From the NCBI GenBank assembly GCA_046498185.1, contig JAWOBE010000135.1, positions 1 through 23,329 of the forward strand: a DNA stretch of 23,329 bases. The letters are read 5' to 3'. This document shows, piece after piece, positions 13,801-20,983 of the stretch. Below the pieces are notes generated by a model. The model was not told the DNA's origin and did not search any database. It was given only the letters and a program-made list of their open reading frames with translations. Every line of letters starts with the position of its first letter. Position 1 is the first letter of the stretch. Source of the DNA: CAYXDR01 sp046498185 (GTDB lineage Bacteria; Desulfobacterota; DSM-4660; Desulfatiglandales; Desulfatiglandaceae). A program made the position numbers and the translations under genes.

Positions 13801-15699
13801 TTAATTAATAGTCGTTAATTTTTTTGCTTTTCTGTAATTCCATATTGTCAAGGCAATGATCACGGGTAAACTCAAAATGTCGGTCAAACCTTCCGGAACT
13901 AGTGCCGCCACGCCTAATAATCCGAACAACAATCGTTCCACACCCGAGAGCTTTGTTAACAAAAACCCTTCCATAGCCACTGACAGGGCTATGGTACCAA
14001 CTACGGCGGTGAAAAAATACCAACTCACTGCCAGCGGTTCACCGATCATCAAAAGAGCCCCGTTGTATACGAACAGGTAGGGAATGAGGAATTTTACAAA
14101 CCCAAGCTTCGAAGCGATGATACCGGTTTCCATAACACGCCCTCCCGAAATAGCCGCGCCTGCATAGGCCGCCAAAGCCACCGGAGGGGTTATAGCACTC
14201 AGCAGAGATGAATAGAAGACAAACATGTGAGCGGCTATCGGCTGCACCCCAAGGTGTACCAAGGTCGGTGCCGCGATCATCGCCGCGATGATGTAAGCGG
14301 GAGCCGTTGGAATGCCCATGCCCAGGATTAGACACGATACCATGACCAAAATGAGGGCCAACGGGAATATCCCCATTGAAAGCTCCGTTACAATGGTCAC
14401 AAATTTGATCCCGAGTCCCGTTACATCGAGAACACCTACCACGATTCCTGCACATCCGCAGGAAACGGCAATCACGACGCTGTTACGCGCACCCAAAACC
14501 AACGTTTCGACGAATCCCCACGGCGTAATTCGGCTTTCTTTTCTTAACATGGCAACAACAATTAGCGCGCAAATAGCAAAAAACGCGGCGCGGAAGGGGG
14601 TGAATCCGCGCACAAGTACATAGATCAATAAAATAATGGGTATAAAAAAATGGGCGCCATGTTTTAATGTCTTTAAAAAAGCGGGCACTTCGGATTTGTC
14701 CAATCCGCGCAAACCAAGTTTTAAAGCCTCTACATGGGTCGAGGCAAACAATGCTACGTAATAGAGAACGGCAGGCAAAACGGCCGCCTTGCACACCTCG
14801 AGATAAGGGATGCCTAATATCTCAGCCATGATAAATGCTGCCGCCCCCATAATTGGAGGCATGATCTGACCGCCCGCACTGGCGGCCGCCTCCACTGCAC
14901 CGGCAAACTCTTTCCTATAGCCCATTCGTTTCATTAACGGTATGGTAAAGGTTCCGGTGCCGTATACATTGGCCACCGAATGGCCCGACACAGTCCCGAA
15001 CAATGTACTGGCAACGATGGCAACCTTGGCAGGTCCTCCGGTAGTACGCCCCACCAAAGACATGCTGAAATCGATTATAAACTGGCCACCGCCGGTTTTT
15101 TCCAGAAAAGCTCCAAAAAGGATAAAGAGAAAAACAAAGGTCGCGGACACTCCCGTGGGGACACCAAATATTGCTTGTGGCGTCAGAAACATATGGTCTA
15201 TGAAAGTTAACGGCGGCGGAGACCTGATAGTAAATGGATAAGGAAAATGAGAACCATATAATGCATATGCTATAAAAGCCGTCGCAATAACCGGAAGAGC
15301 GGCGCCGACCACCCGTCTTGCAGCTTCGAGTGTCAATATGATCATTACGATGCCCAGCACAATATCAGACTTCAATATAGGCCCATAATACCACTCCCTC
15401 CCCACGATGCGGCCATGGTGATAAAGAAGATACGCACCGATAATCAAACAGATCAACGCCAGGGGAAGATCAATAAATGCATTTTTGGAGGGAGACCACT
15501 TTTTCACAGTTGGAAAAACCAGAAAGGCCAGAGTCATCAAAGCCATCAGGTGAATGGTTCGCTGCATGTACGCTTCGACAACTCCGAAGCCGCCCGTATA
15601 AAGATGAAAAAGACTAATCCCCACTCCTACGACGAAGATCATCCCTTTTATTATCAGCAGTAATGTATGACTGCTCCGGCCTGTGTATTCTTCCGCCAC
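13801..15699 (-). CDS. TRAP transporter fused permease (DctQ-DctM fusion), TAXI type, second copy
   Basis: This 632-residue polytopic membrane protein is a second, clearly divergent paralogue of the permease at 5689-7590. Shared signatures include LFGTVSGHSVANVYGTGTF, SAGGQIMPPIMGAAAF, ILGMGIPTAPAYIIAA and AITPPVALAAYAGAA, with the small-subunit-like region in the first roughly 150 residues. I place the start at GTG 15699 because GGAGG lies 5 nt before it; the in-frame TTG at 15711 overlaps that site and is unlikely. It takes substrate from the receptor encoded just upstream and imports it with an ion gradient. The DctM signature changes between the two copies (VPPVAAY against IPTAPAY) suggest different substrates. 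Confidence 0.92.
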   Translation of the reverse strand: MAEEYTGRSSHTLLLIIKGMIFVVGVGISLFHLYTGGFGVVEAYMQRTIHLMALMTLAFLVFPTVKKWSPSKNAFIDLPLALICLIIGAYLLYHHGRIVGREWYYGPILKSDIVLGIVMIILTLEAARRVVGAALPVIATAFIAYALYGSHFPYPFTIRSPPPLTFIDHMFLTPQAIFGVPTGVSATFVFLFILFGAFLEKTGGGQFIIDFSMSLVGRTTGGPAKVAIVASTLFGTVSGHSVANVYGTGTFTIPLMKRMGYRKEFAGAVEAAASAGGQIMPPIMGAAAFIMAEILGIPYLEVCKAAVLPAVLYYVALFASTHVEALKLGLRGLDKSEVPAFLKTLKHGAHFFIPIILLIYVLVRGFTPFRAAFFAICALIVVAMLRKESRITPWGFVETLVLGARNSVVIAVSCGCAGIVVGVLDVTGLGIKFVTIVTELSMGIFPLALILVMVSCLILGMGIPTAPAYIIAAMIAAPTLVHLGVQPIAAHMFVFYSSLLSAITPPVALAAYAGAAISGGRVMETGIIASKLGFVKFLIPYLFVYNGALLMIGEPLAVSWYFFTAVVGTIALSVAMEGFLLTKLSGVERLLFGLLGVAALVPEGLTDILSLPVIIALTIWNYRKAKKLTTIN

Positions 15700-15745
15700 G
15701 GGATCCTCCAAAAGCTGAATGTGCTATATCAAAATAGACCAGGAG

Positions 15746-15772
15746 ACCAGGGGCGGCCGAGCCGCCCCTGGT
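15746..15772 (-). promoter_or_regulatory. Perfect 12-bp GC-rich hairpin between the second TRAP receptor and permease genes
   Basis: ACCAGGGGCGGC (15746-15757) and GCCGCCCCTGGT (15761-15772) are exact reverse complements with a CGA loop, starting 6 nt after the receptor stop codon. On the minus strand only a short, delayed U-rich stretch follows, so partial termination or 3'-end protection of the receptor message is more likely than complete termination. Confidence 0.7.
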
Positions 15773-15778
15773 GTCTCT

Positions 15779-16792
15779 TTAAGGCAGTGGAATGTTGCGG
15801 CTCTTATAGAACGCTTCAGCTGCCGGATGCAAAGGCAGCTTTAAATCTTTGGCCATGCCTTCGGCCGTAAAGTTCACAAGGGCTTTGTGATGTGAGGCAT
15901 AGTCTTCGGCATTGTCCGCCAAAGCCGTTAAGATCGCCTGCACCACTTCGTCGGAAACATCAGCATTTATAACAACTTCGCCAGCGTCTGTCGGACACAA
16001 AACATCTTCGGTTATACCCTTATATGTGTTCGCCGGTATCGGGTCACGTCCAAACCCGAATTGCCCTTTGAGGTTGTCCAGATACTCATCTTCCCATTTT
16101 AAAATTTTCATATCTCGGGCGTGGGTCAAATCCATGGCCCATCCTATCTGCCTCACGCCCACTGCGAGAATACCGTCGGCGTGGCCATCCTTCACCAGAT
16201 TGACGGCGTCTCCCCAGGCGACAAAATTCATTTTGCCACCCCAGCCGGCGACATCGTCCCAGGTGACTCCCTGGGCTTCGAACACATTCCGCCACATCAG
16301 CTCCGTGGTGGTTCCTTTTTGAATGGTGCACAATTTAATTGGTGGCTTTTTCTCGAAAATTTCCCCGATGCTGTCCACCGGTGCATCCTTGCTCACAATG
16401 GCGAAATAATACAGCTTGTCCTGGGTGCCGTAAAAAGCCTTTACCTTTGGCAACGGCTTGTCGAATGGCGCACGCTTGACCTCTGCGAGTGCACACATCG
16501 CCACAGTCGTGCTGCCTATATCGAGTTCGCCAGTGTTAACCCGTGGTAAATTTCCGACCCATCCTCCTGGTACCACTGAAATTTCCATTCTCGGGTAGGC
16601 ATCGCGCACGACTTTGGACATCCCAGTCATCACCATATAACCGACGCCACCCACTGCACCACCGCCCGACTTGAGCACAGCAGAAATTTTCGGATCGTCT
16701 GCTGCGGCGGCGTGCCAAGGTACAGTTAATGAAAAAATAATGAGAACAGACATGCATGTGAACAAAATCCAACGACCTCTAAACTGTTTCAT
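15779..16792 (-). CDS. TAXI-family TRAP transporter solute-binding protein, second copy
   Basis: The 337-residue protein has a Sec signal peptide (MKQFRGR, hydrophobic ILFTCMSVLIIFSLTV, likely cleavage after AAA). The TAXI-type glycine-rich entry loop SGGGAVGGVGYMV follows, and then VVPGGWVGNLPRVNTGELDIG, the usual second ligand-side loop. It is only distantly similar to the receptor at 7779-8774, so it probably binds another organic anion. ATG 16792 follows AAGGAGG by 6 nt. It is separated from the upstream hydro-lyase genes by 838 nt and from its permease by 79 nt, which contain a strong hairpin. It may therefore have its own promoter, though I could not find a clear one. Confidence 0.9.
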   Translation of the reverse strand: MKQFRGRWILFTCMSVLIIFSLTVPWHAAAADDPKISAVLKSGGGAVGGVGYMVMTGMSKVVRDAYPRMEISVVPGGWVGNLPRVNTGELDIGSTTVAMCALAEVKRAPFDKPLPKVKAFYGTQDKLYYFAIVSKDAPVDSIGEIFEKKPPIKLCTIQKGTTTELMWRNVFEAQGVTWDDVAGWGGKMNFVAWGDAVNLVKDGHADGILAVGVRQIGWAMDLTHARDMKILKWEDEYLDNLKGQFGFGRDPIPANTYKGITEDVLCPTDAGEVVINADVSDEVVQAILTALADNAEDYASHHKALVNFTAEGMAKDLKLPLHPAAEAFYKSRNIPLP

Positions 16793-17630
16793 TTCTTACC
16801 TCCTTTTTGGCTGTTGTTTCTTTTCTTTTGCTGTCTACAGCAGTGCCATTCACTGCGGAACCAACTTTTTGCAGACTTCTACCTGAAATTACATACGAAA
16901 ATCTGGTTTCCCAGTTTTCCTTCAGGCTTTCACTTTCGGTTTCCGGGAGTTAATTGAAACCTGTACCAACAGCCGTGGATAAAAAACCAAATCCATTAGT
17001 CCAAAACGTCGAACCGACACTGAACGCTTTTCCTAAGAAGAAGAAACACCTTCACCTTCCCGGTAAAAAAAGTATAGTCATTAGAAAAGGGAATCTTATG
17101 CACAGCAAGGAGGAAATTTTCTTAACTACATTTACATCTTCTAAAAGCTATATACTTTATTATATTTAAAATATTTTCATTATAATAAACATAAAATATG
17201 TATTTATAACGGGATGAAATCGCCTGGAGACCTTCATATACAGCTCGACCAACTGCCCATTAAAGGCACGATATCAATATTCGGGGATCCGAATAATAAG
17301 GATGCTGACGACGCCAAATCGCATTCGAGAATTTACAATCTCCCCATTGCTCTATCCTCTCGCGACGTTGCAGCACAACTCAAGATAAGGAATTTCAGTG
17401 AGTGTGCTTTCAGGCAAGCCCGTTCAGCGTTAGCAAACAGTCTACATCAGCACTCCCTAGAACGTGTACTAAAAAATGATTGCTCTTGTCCAAAACACGT
17501 TTTTAAGAAAAAGGCCTCTCTATGGATTTTGTGGAACAAGATCTGAAGCACCACCAACAGACCTGCCACGTGGCCACAAGGGGTTAAAGCCATTTCACCA
17601 TACGTAAAATGTCAAAAATTTTCCAATCTT
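16793..17630. other. 838-nt AT-rich spacer upstream of the second TRAP system
   Basis: No well-supported gene is visible. An open frame of 110 codons at 17214-17546 (plus strand) runs against both flanking genes, has no good ribosome-binding site and no family I can name with confidence. The strip 17130-17215 is extremely AT-rich. Near the TRAP receptor, overlapping palindromes TGCTGT-CT-ACAGCA (16829-16842) and GCAGTG-CCATT-CACTGC (16840-16856) lie 37-64 nt before the ATG and could be an operator or leader structure. A GCCACGTGGC palindrome occurs near 17563-17572. I see no consensus sigma54 promoter and no clear terminator after the beta-subunit gene. Confidence 0.5.
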
Positions 17631-18236
17631 TTACTCTGGTGGTGCACCTTCGATTCCCAAGCGGCGATAAACCTCCGGAAGCCGCCTCCTGGCTTCCGCC
17701 TTTACCTCTTCGAACAAATGCCTTCCGTGGCTGTCCATTGCCACCGTCAACGGCCCAAAGTCTTTCACCCTGAACTGGTACAACGCCTCCGGATGCAGAT
17801 GCTCCCAGTAAACGGCTTCAACCTCTTCGATCTGTTCCGTTTCCAGCGATGCCGCTCCCCCCACGATTGCCAGGTACACGGCGCCATATTTTTGCATCGC
17901 TTCTAAACTTCCTTGATAAAGACCGCCTTTTCCGATGATGGCCCTAACCCCGTACCGGGCGATCAGTTCCGGTGCAAACCGGTCCATGCGTGTGCTGGTC
18001 GTCGTGCCCACACAAATTTTCTCCCACTTATCCCCCACCTTTTTGAGACTCGGTGCAGTGTGGATGCAGGGCATGCCGGAAAGACTCACCGGAGGTTCAT
18101 GATTTTGATCGAACATGTAAATCTGAGTCAGGTCCCGAATACCGAAAAGGGTCCCGTCAAAAGTGACAATGTCGCCTGCATGAAGCTCCCTAATCGTTGC
18201 CTCGGAAAATGGTGTTTGCAAATGATGCTTGGCCAT
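17631..18236 (-). CDS. Class I fumarase / L-tartrate dehydratase, beta subunit
   Basis: The 201-residue protein matches the C-terminal, swivelling domain of class I iron-sulfur hydro-lyases (FumA C-half, TtdB). Visible family stretches are GDIVTFDGTLFGIRDLT (25-41), GTTTSTRMD with the substrate-binding TST, IGKGGLYQG and the acidic C-terminal VKDFGPLTVAMDSHGRHLF. TtdB is also about 201 residues, but so are stand-alone fumarase beta subunits, so length does not decide between fumarate, tartrate or another hydroxy-diacid. ATG 18236 has AAGGAGG 5 nt before it; the longer in-frame start at 18260 is rejected. It follows the alpha-subunit stop by 38 nt. Confidence 0.9.
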   Translation of the reverse strand: MAKHHLQTPFSEATIRELHAGDIVTFDGTLFGIRDLTQIYMFDQNHEPPVSLSGMPCIHTAPSLKKVGDKWEKICVGTTTSTRMDRFAPELIARYGVRAIIGKGGLYQGSLEAMQKYGAVYLAIVGGAASLETEQIEEVEAVYWEHLHPEALYQFRVKDFGPLTVAMDSHGRHLFEEVKAEARRRLPEVYRRLGIEGAPPE

Positions 18237-18274
18237 GATGCCTCCTTGTACATAATACATGTCCTAAATTATAT

Positions 18275-19156
18275 TTAGTATCCGTATTCGACGCTCCCGT
18301 CCGGAAAGATTTTCGCCCTCGCCCGACGGGCAGGCCAGCATTGTGTGTTCACGGCTACAGGATTTTGTGTGATATGTGTGTAGGCTGTCTCAATGTGAAC
18401 CGCCAAAGTCGAAATATCTCCCCCAAGTCCCATAGGGCCGCGTCCCGTCGCATTGATGGCATCTTCGAGTTCGGTTTCCATCTCCGCCACCTGAGGATCG
18501 GGATTACGTTCTCCCACCGGCCGCACGATTGCTTCTTTGGCAAGGCGCATCACCAGGTCCGCCGTTCCGCCGATGCCCACACCGATGACCCCGGGCGGAC
18601 ATGGATTAGCACCCGAGCGAAATACTGTGTCGATCACAAACTTCTTAAGTGCTGCAATCCCATCTGCAGGGTAAAACATCTGCATCGCACTCATATTCTC
18701 CGATCCCGATCCTTTCGGCACCATTAGAATATCGAGATAGTCCACATCCGGTACATAGTCATAATAAATGACCGGCAATCCATCGCCTACAGATGTCTGG
18801 GGGTTGATCCGGGTCAGAGGATGTGTGGAACTGCCACGAAACGGAAACTCCAGAGTGGCTCGTTTAGCCCCTTCGTACAAGCACGTCTTGATCTGATAGC
18901 CGTTCCACATATAATCGGCACCGATCTTTACCATGTAAATCGGGAGTCCCGTATCCTGGCAAATCAAAGTCTTCTTTTTGTCGGATATTTCGATCGTTTT
19001 GAACATCGCCTTGAAAATTTCCCGGGCGGTGGGGTTAGATTCTTTTTCATATGCATTCTTCAGCGCCTTTCGCACATCCGGCGGTAAATCGCACAGGGCA
19101 CGGATGTATAGTTCTTTAGCCGCTTCTTCGACGATTCGGTAATCTAAATCACCCAT
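18275..19156 (-). CDS. Class I fumarase / L-tartrate dehydratase, alpha subunit
   Basis: This 293-residue catalytic subunit carries the three cysteines that bind the oxygen-labile [4Fe-4S] cluster: Cys66 in ICQDTGLP, Cys186 in NPCPPGVIGVGIGG and Cys273 in TQCWPARRA. Other family motifs are the RGSSTHPLTRINPQTSVGDG substrate region (108-126) and GPMGLGGDIST (240-250). The cluster removes water from fumarate/malate or from tartrate. Split alpha/beta genes are typical of anaerobes. It lies 75 nt after the UxaA-family gene and directly before the beta subunit, in a cluster devoted to hydroxy or sugar acids. Because a fumarase would also be needed in central metabolism, a dedicated non-fumarate substrate is possible. 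ATG 19156 follows GGAGG by 7 nt. Confidence 0.92.
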   Translation of the reverse strand: MGDLDYRIVEEAAKELYIRALCDLPPDVRKALKNAYEKESNPTAREIFKAMFKTIEISDKKKTLICQDTGLPIYMVKIGADYMWNGYQIKTCLYEGAKRATLEFPFRGSSTHPLTRINPQTSVGDGLPVIYYDYVPDVDYLDILMVPKGSGSENMSAMQMFYPADGIAALKKFVIDTVFRSGANPCPPGVIGVGIGGTADLVMRLAKEAIVRPVGERNPDPQVAEMETELEDAINATGRGPMGLGGDISTLAVHIETAYTHITQNPVAVNTQCWPARRARAKIFPDGSVEYGY

Positions 19157-19231
19157 AAATTATCCTCCGCACTCCCGATACCGCCGAATCCCTCAAAACC
19201 ACAACGACAAGAATCGGCGATATCGCGATGT

Positions 19232-20395
19232 TTATGCACTTTCGTAGAGTTTCGTCAGTACGAATTCTTCGTGACCCAGAACCTCCTGTGCCGTAAGCCG
19301 TCCGTTGCAGGTCCGCACCAGCATATCCAAAAGATTTTCGCCGGATTGATCCAGGGTAAGTTCACCACGCAGGATCGCCGAGCAATCGTAATCGATGTGC
19401 TCGACCATGTCGCTTACCGTGCGCGGATTGGCCGAAAGCTTTATCACGGGCTCGATGGGATTTCCTATGATGTTTCCCTGGCCGGTTGGGAAAAAGTGTG
19501 CCACAAAACCCCCAGCGGCCCACAGGGTAACGGCCTCGGCCGCGGCACTCGATGTGTCCATGTACCAGAGACCGGGGCCGGTGGGAGTCTCTGCTTTATC
19601 CAGGATCCCTACATAGTTTGATTTCTTCCCGATTTTCTGTAGGTTGCCGAAAGCTTTCTCCTCGATCGTGGTCAGCCCCCCGGCGATATTGCCCTTGGTC
19701 GGTTGACTTCCTGACAGATCGTCTGTTTTGTAGCGGTCTATCATTTCCGCATAGCGGTTGAACATCGCCATGAATTGCTCGCCGACTTCCGGCGTGGCGG
19801 CACGCTCCTTACAGACCATTTCGGCGCCCGTGATTTCGCTTGTCTCGCCGAACGAGCAGGTACCGCCAATCTCGACCAGCTTGTCAATGGCATTGCCAAC
19901 CGTAGGATTGGAGGCCAGCCCTGAGGTCGTATCAGACTCCCCGCATTTGACGCTCACCCAAATTTCGGAGAGATCACATTCCTCGCGGCTCAGTTCGCTG
20001 GCCCAATGCATGTACTCTTTGGCTTTCCAGCAGGCCATCTCCACGGTTTTGATCTCGCCGTGGCGCTCTATCGAAAATCCTGTCACAGGCTTTCCGGTTT
20101 TTGCGATGCCTTCCACCACAACGTTGGTCCATTCCGGTTCGATCCCTATGACCACGACCGCCGCCACATTGGGATTGGAACCGGTACCGATCAGTGTTCG
20201 AAAATGCAACGCCAGATCTTCACCGAACTGAAGGCGCCCGTACGGGTGGGGTATGGCCTTGCAGCCTTTTGTATTGAAAGCCACTTTTTCACAGGCCGAA
20301 TTGCTTAAATCATCCAAAGGCAGAATCAGGACGTGATTCCGGATGCCGACTCTTCCGTTTTCCCGGCGGTAGCCCATTACTTTTCGTGTAGTCAT
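19232..20395 (-). CDS. UxaA-family large subunit (altronate/galactarate dehydratase or sulfolactate sulfo-lyase SuyB type)
   Basis: The 387-residue protein starts with the UxaA C-domain signature GYRRENGRVGIRNHVLIL (8-25) and has the conserved KCGESDTTSGLASNPTVG (150-167) with the putative metal-binding Cys151. It is followed by GTCSFGETSEITGAE, where the glutamate is characteristic of the family. Full-length altronate dehydratase carries its SAF domain in the same chain; here SAF is a separate gene, as in (2R)-sulfolactate sulfo-lyase SuyAB and in some two-subunit altronate dehydratases. The GETSEITGAE stretch reminds me of SuyB, but I cannot confirm this. The reaction is loss of water or bisulfite from a hydroxy acid. 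Its ribosome-binding site (AGGAGGTGG) is encoded in the last codons of the SAF gene, only 3 nt away. Confidence 0.85.
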   Translation of the reverse strand: MTTRKVMGYRRENGRVGIRNHVLILPLDDLSNSACEKVAFNTKGCKAIPHPYGRLQFGEDLALHFRTLIGTGSNPNVAAVVVIGIEPEWTNVVVEGIAKTGKPVTGFSIERHGEIKTVEMACWKAKEYMHWASELSREECDLSEIWVSVKCGESDTTSGLASNPTVGNAIDKLVEIGGTCSFGETSEITGAEMVCKERAATPEVGEQFMAMFNRYAEMIDRYKTDDLSGSQPTKGNIAGGLTTIEEKAFGNLQKIGKKSNYVGILDKAETPTGPGLWYMDTSSAAAEAVTLWAAGGFVAHFFPTGQGNIIGNPIEPVIKLSANPRTVSDMVEHIDYDCSAILRGELTLDQSGENLLDMLVRTCNGRLTAQEVLGHEEFVLTKLYESA

Positions 20396-20398
20396 TTT

Positions 20399-20677
20399 CT
20401 ACCACCTCCTTGTCTTGAGATTGTGAATATGGACATGCTCGCCTTTTTTGAAATCCTTAACCACTTTACCAATATCGTGACCGTATTTGATCACGCCTTC
20501 ATCGGTTGAATGGTCCCTGAGGGCGATTTTATGGCCCAGGGGGATGTCCTGAAGAGCTTTCACTGTAATTTTTTCTTGAGTGTCCATGAAGAGACCCTCG
20601 GCTTCACGGCCGGCTGCGATGTCGACCGTGGCGACCCCGACCGTGTCGTCGTGTTCGTGAATCAAAAAATCCGTCAT
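20399..20677 (-). CDS. SAF-domain small subunit of UxaA-family lyase (SuyA-like)
   Basis: At 92 residues this matches the SAF domain that forms the N-terminus of altronate/galactarate dehydratases, or the free small subunit SuyA. The family pattern is visible as FLIHEHDDTVGVATVDIAAG, then a central VKALQDIPLGHKIALRD and a closing KGEHVHIHNL. The domain closes over the active site of the large subunit. It is the first gene after the sigma54 promoter at 20807-20823, with a leader of about 120 nt, and ATG 20677 is preceded by GGAGG. Close coupling with the large-subunit gene means the two products are probably made in equal amounts. Confidence 0.88.
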   Translation of the reverse strand: MTDFLIHEHDDTVGVATVDIAAGREAEGLFMDTQEKITVKALQDIPLGHKIALRDHSTDEGVIKYGHDIGKVVKDFKKGEHVHIHNLKTRRW

Positions 20678-20806
20678 TTTGAACCTCCGTTTCTTTTGGG
20701 TTTAAGTCTTGGCCCATTCCGTCTTCCAACACACAGCGCTGATCCGTTCCACCCTCGGAGCCGGAACTGCCTGAGCGGCGAGAAGCAGTTTGGTCATTAT
20801 AACTCG

Positions 20807-20823
20807 ATGCAAACAAAGTGCCA
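20807..20823 (-). promoter_or_regulatory. Consensus sigma54 (-24/-12) promoter for the UxaA-family/fumarase operon
   Basis: Read on the minus strand, TGGCAC (20818-20823), a 5-nt spacer TTTGT and TTGCAT (20807-20812) fit the sigma54 consensus TGGCAC-N5-TTGCA, with exactly 10 nt between the GG and GC dinucleotides. Transcription would start near 20795 and reach the SAF gene at 20677. The activator gene lies directly upstream in divergent orientation. The site is within the 306-nt spacer 20678-20983, which otherwise holds only the inverted repeat at 20881-20909. Confidence 0.8.
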
Positions 20824-20880
20824 TCTATCCCTAGACATAACTATTCGATTTTTAAAGATAAGATTTTGGAGATATCAAAT

Positions 20881-20909
20881 GACGAATCAGTCTGTGCCCA
20901 ATATTCGTC
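20881..20909. promoter_or_regulatory. Candidate enhancer site for the sigma54 activator
   Basis: GACGAAT (20881-20887) and ATTCGTC (20903-20909) form a perfect 7-bp inverted repeat with a 15-nt centre, 58-86 nt upstream of the -24 element. That position is normal for an enhancer bound by a Fis-type helix-turn-helix dimer. It also lies 75 nt upstream of the activator gene, so autoregulation is possible. Confidence 0.4.
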
Positions 20910-20983
20910 TTTAAGCTTGATTTTCGGCCCGCATTTGGTATGCTTCAAAAAAATTATTGAACCGATCTTTTTGAGTAGGCCGT

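Noticed and set aside
16834..16856. TGGCAC on the minus strand as a sigma54 promoter for the second TRAP receptor
   Set aside because: The -12 element is missing: 10 nt after the GG there is GA, not GC, and no TTGC follows.
17214..17546. 110-codon plus-strand frame as a real gene
   Set aside because: No good ribosome-binding site, no confident family match and orientation against both neighbours; kept only as a remark in the spacer entry.
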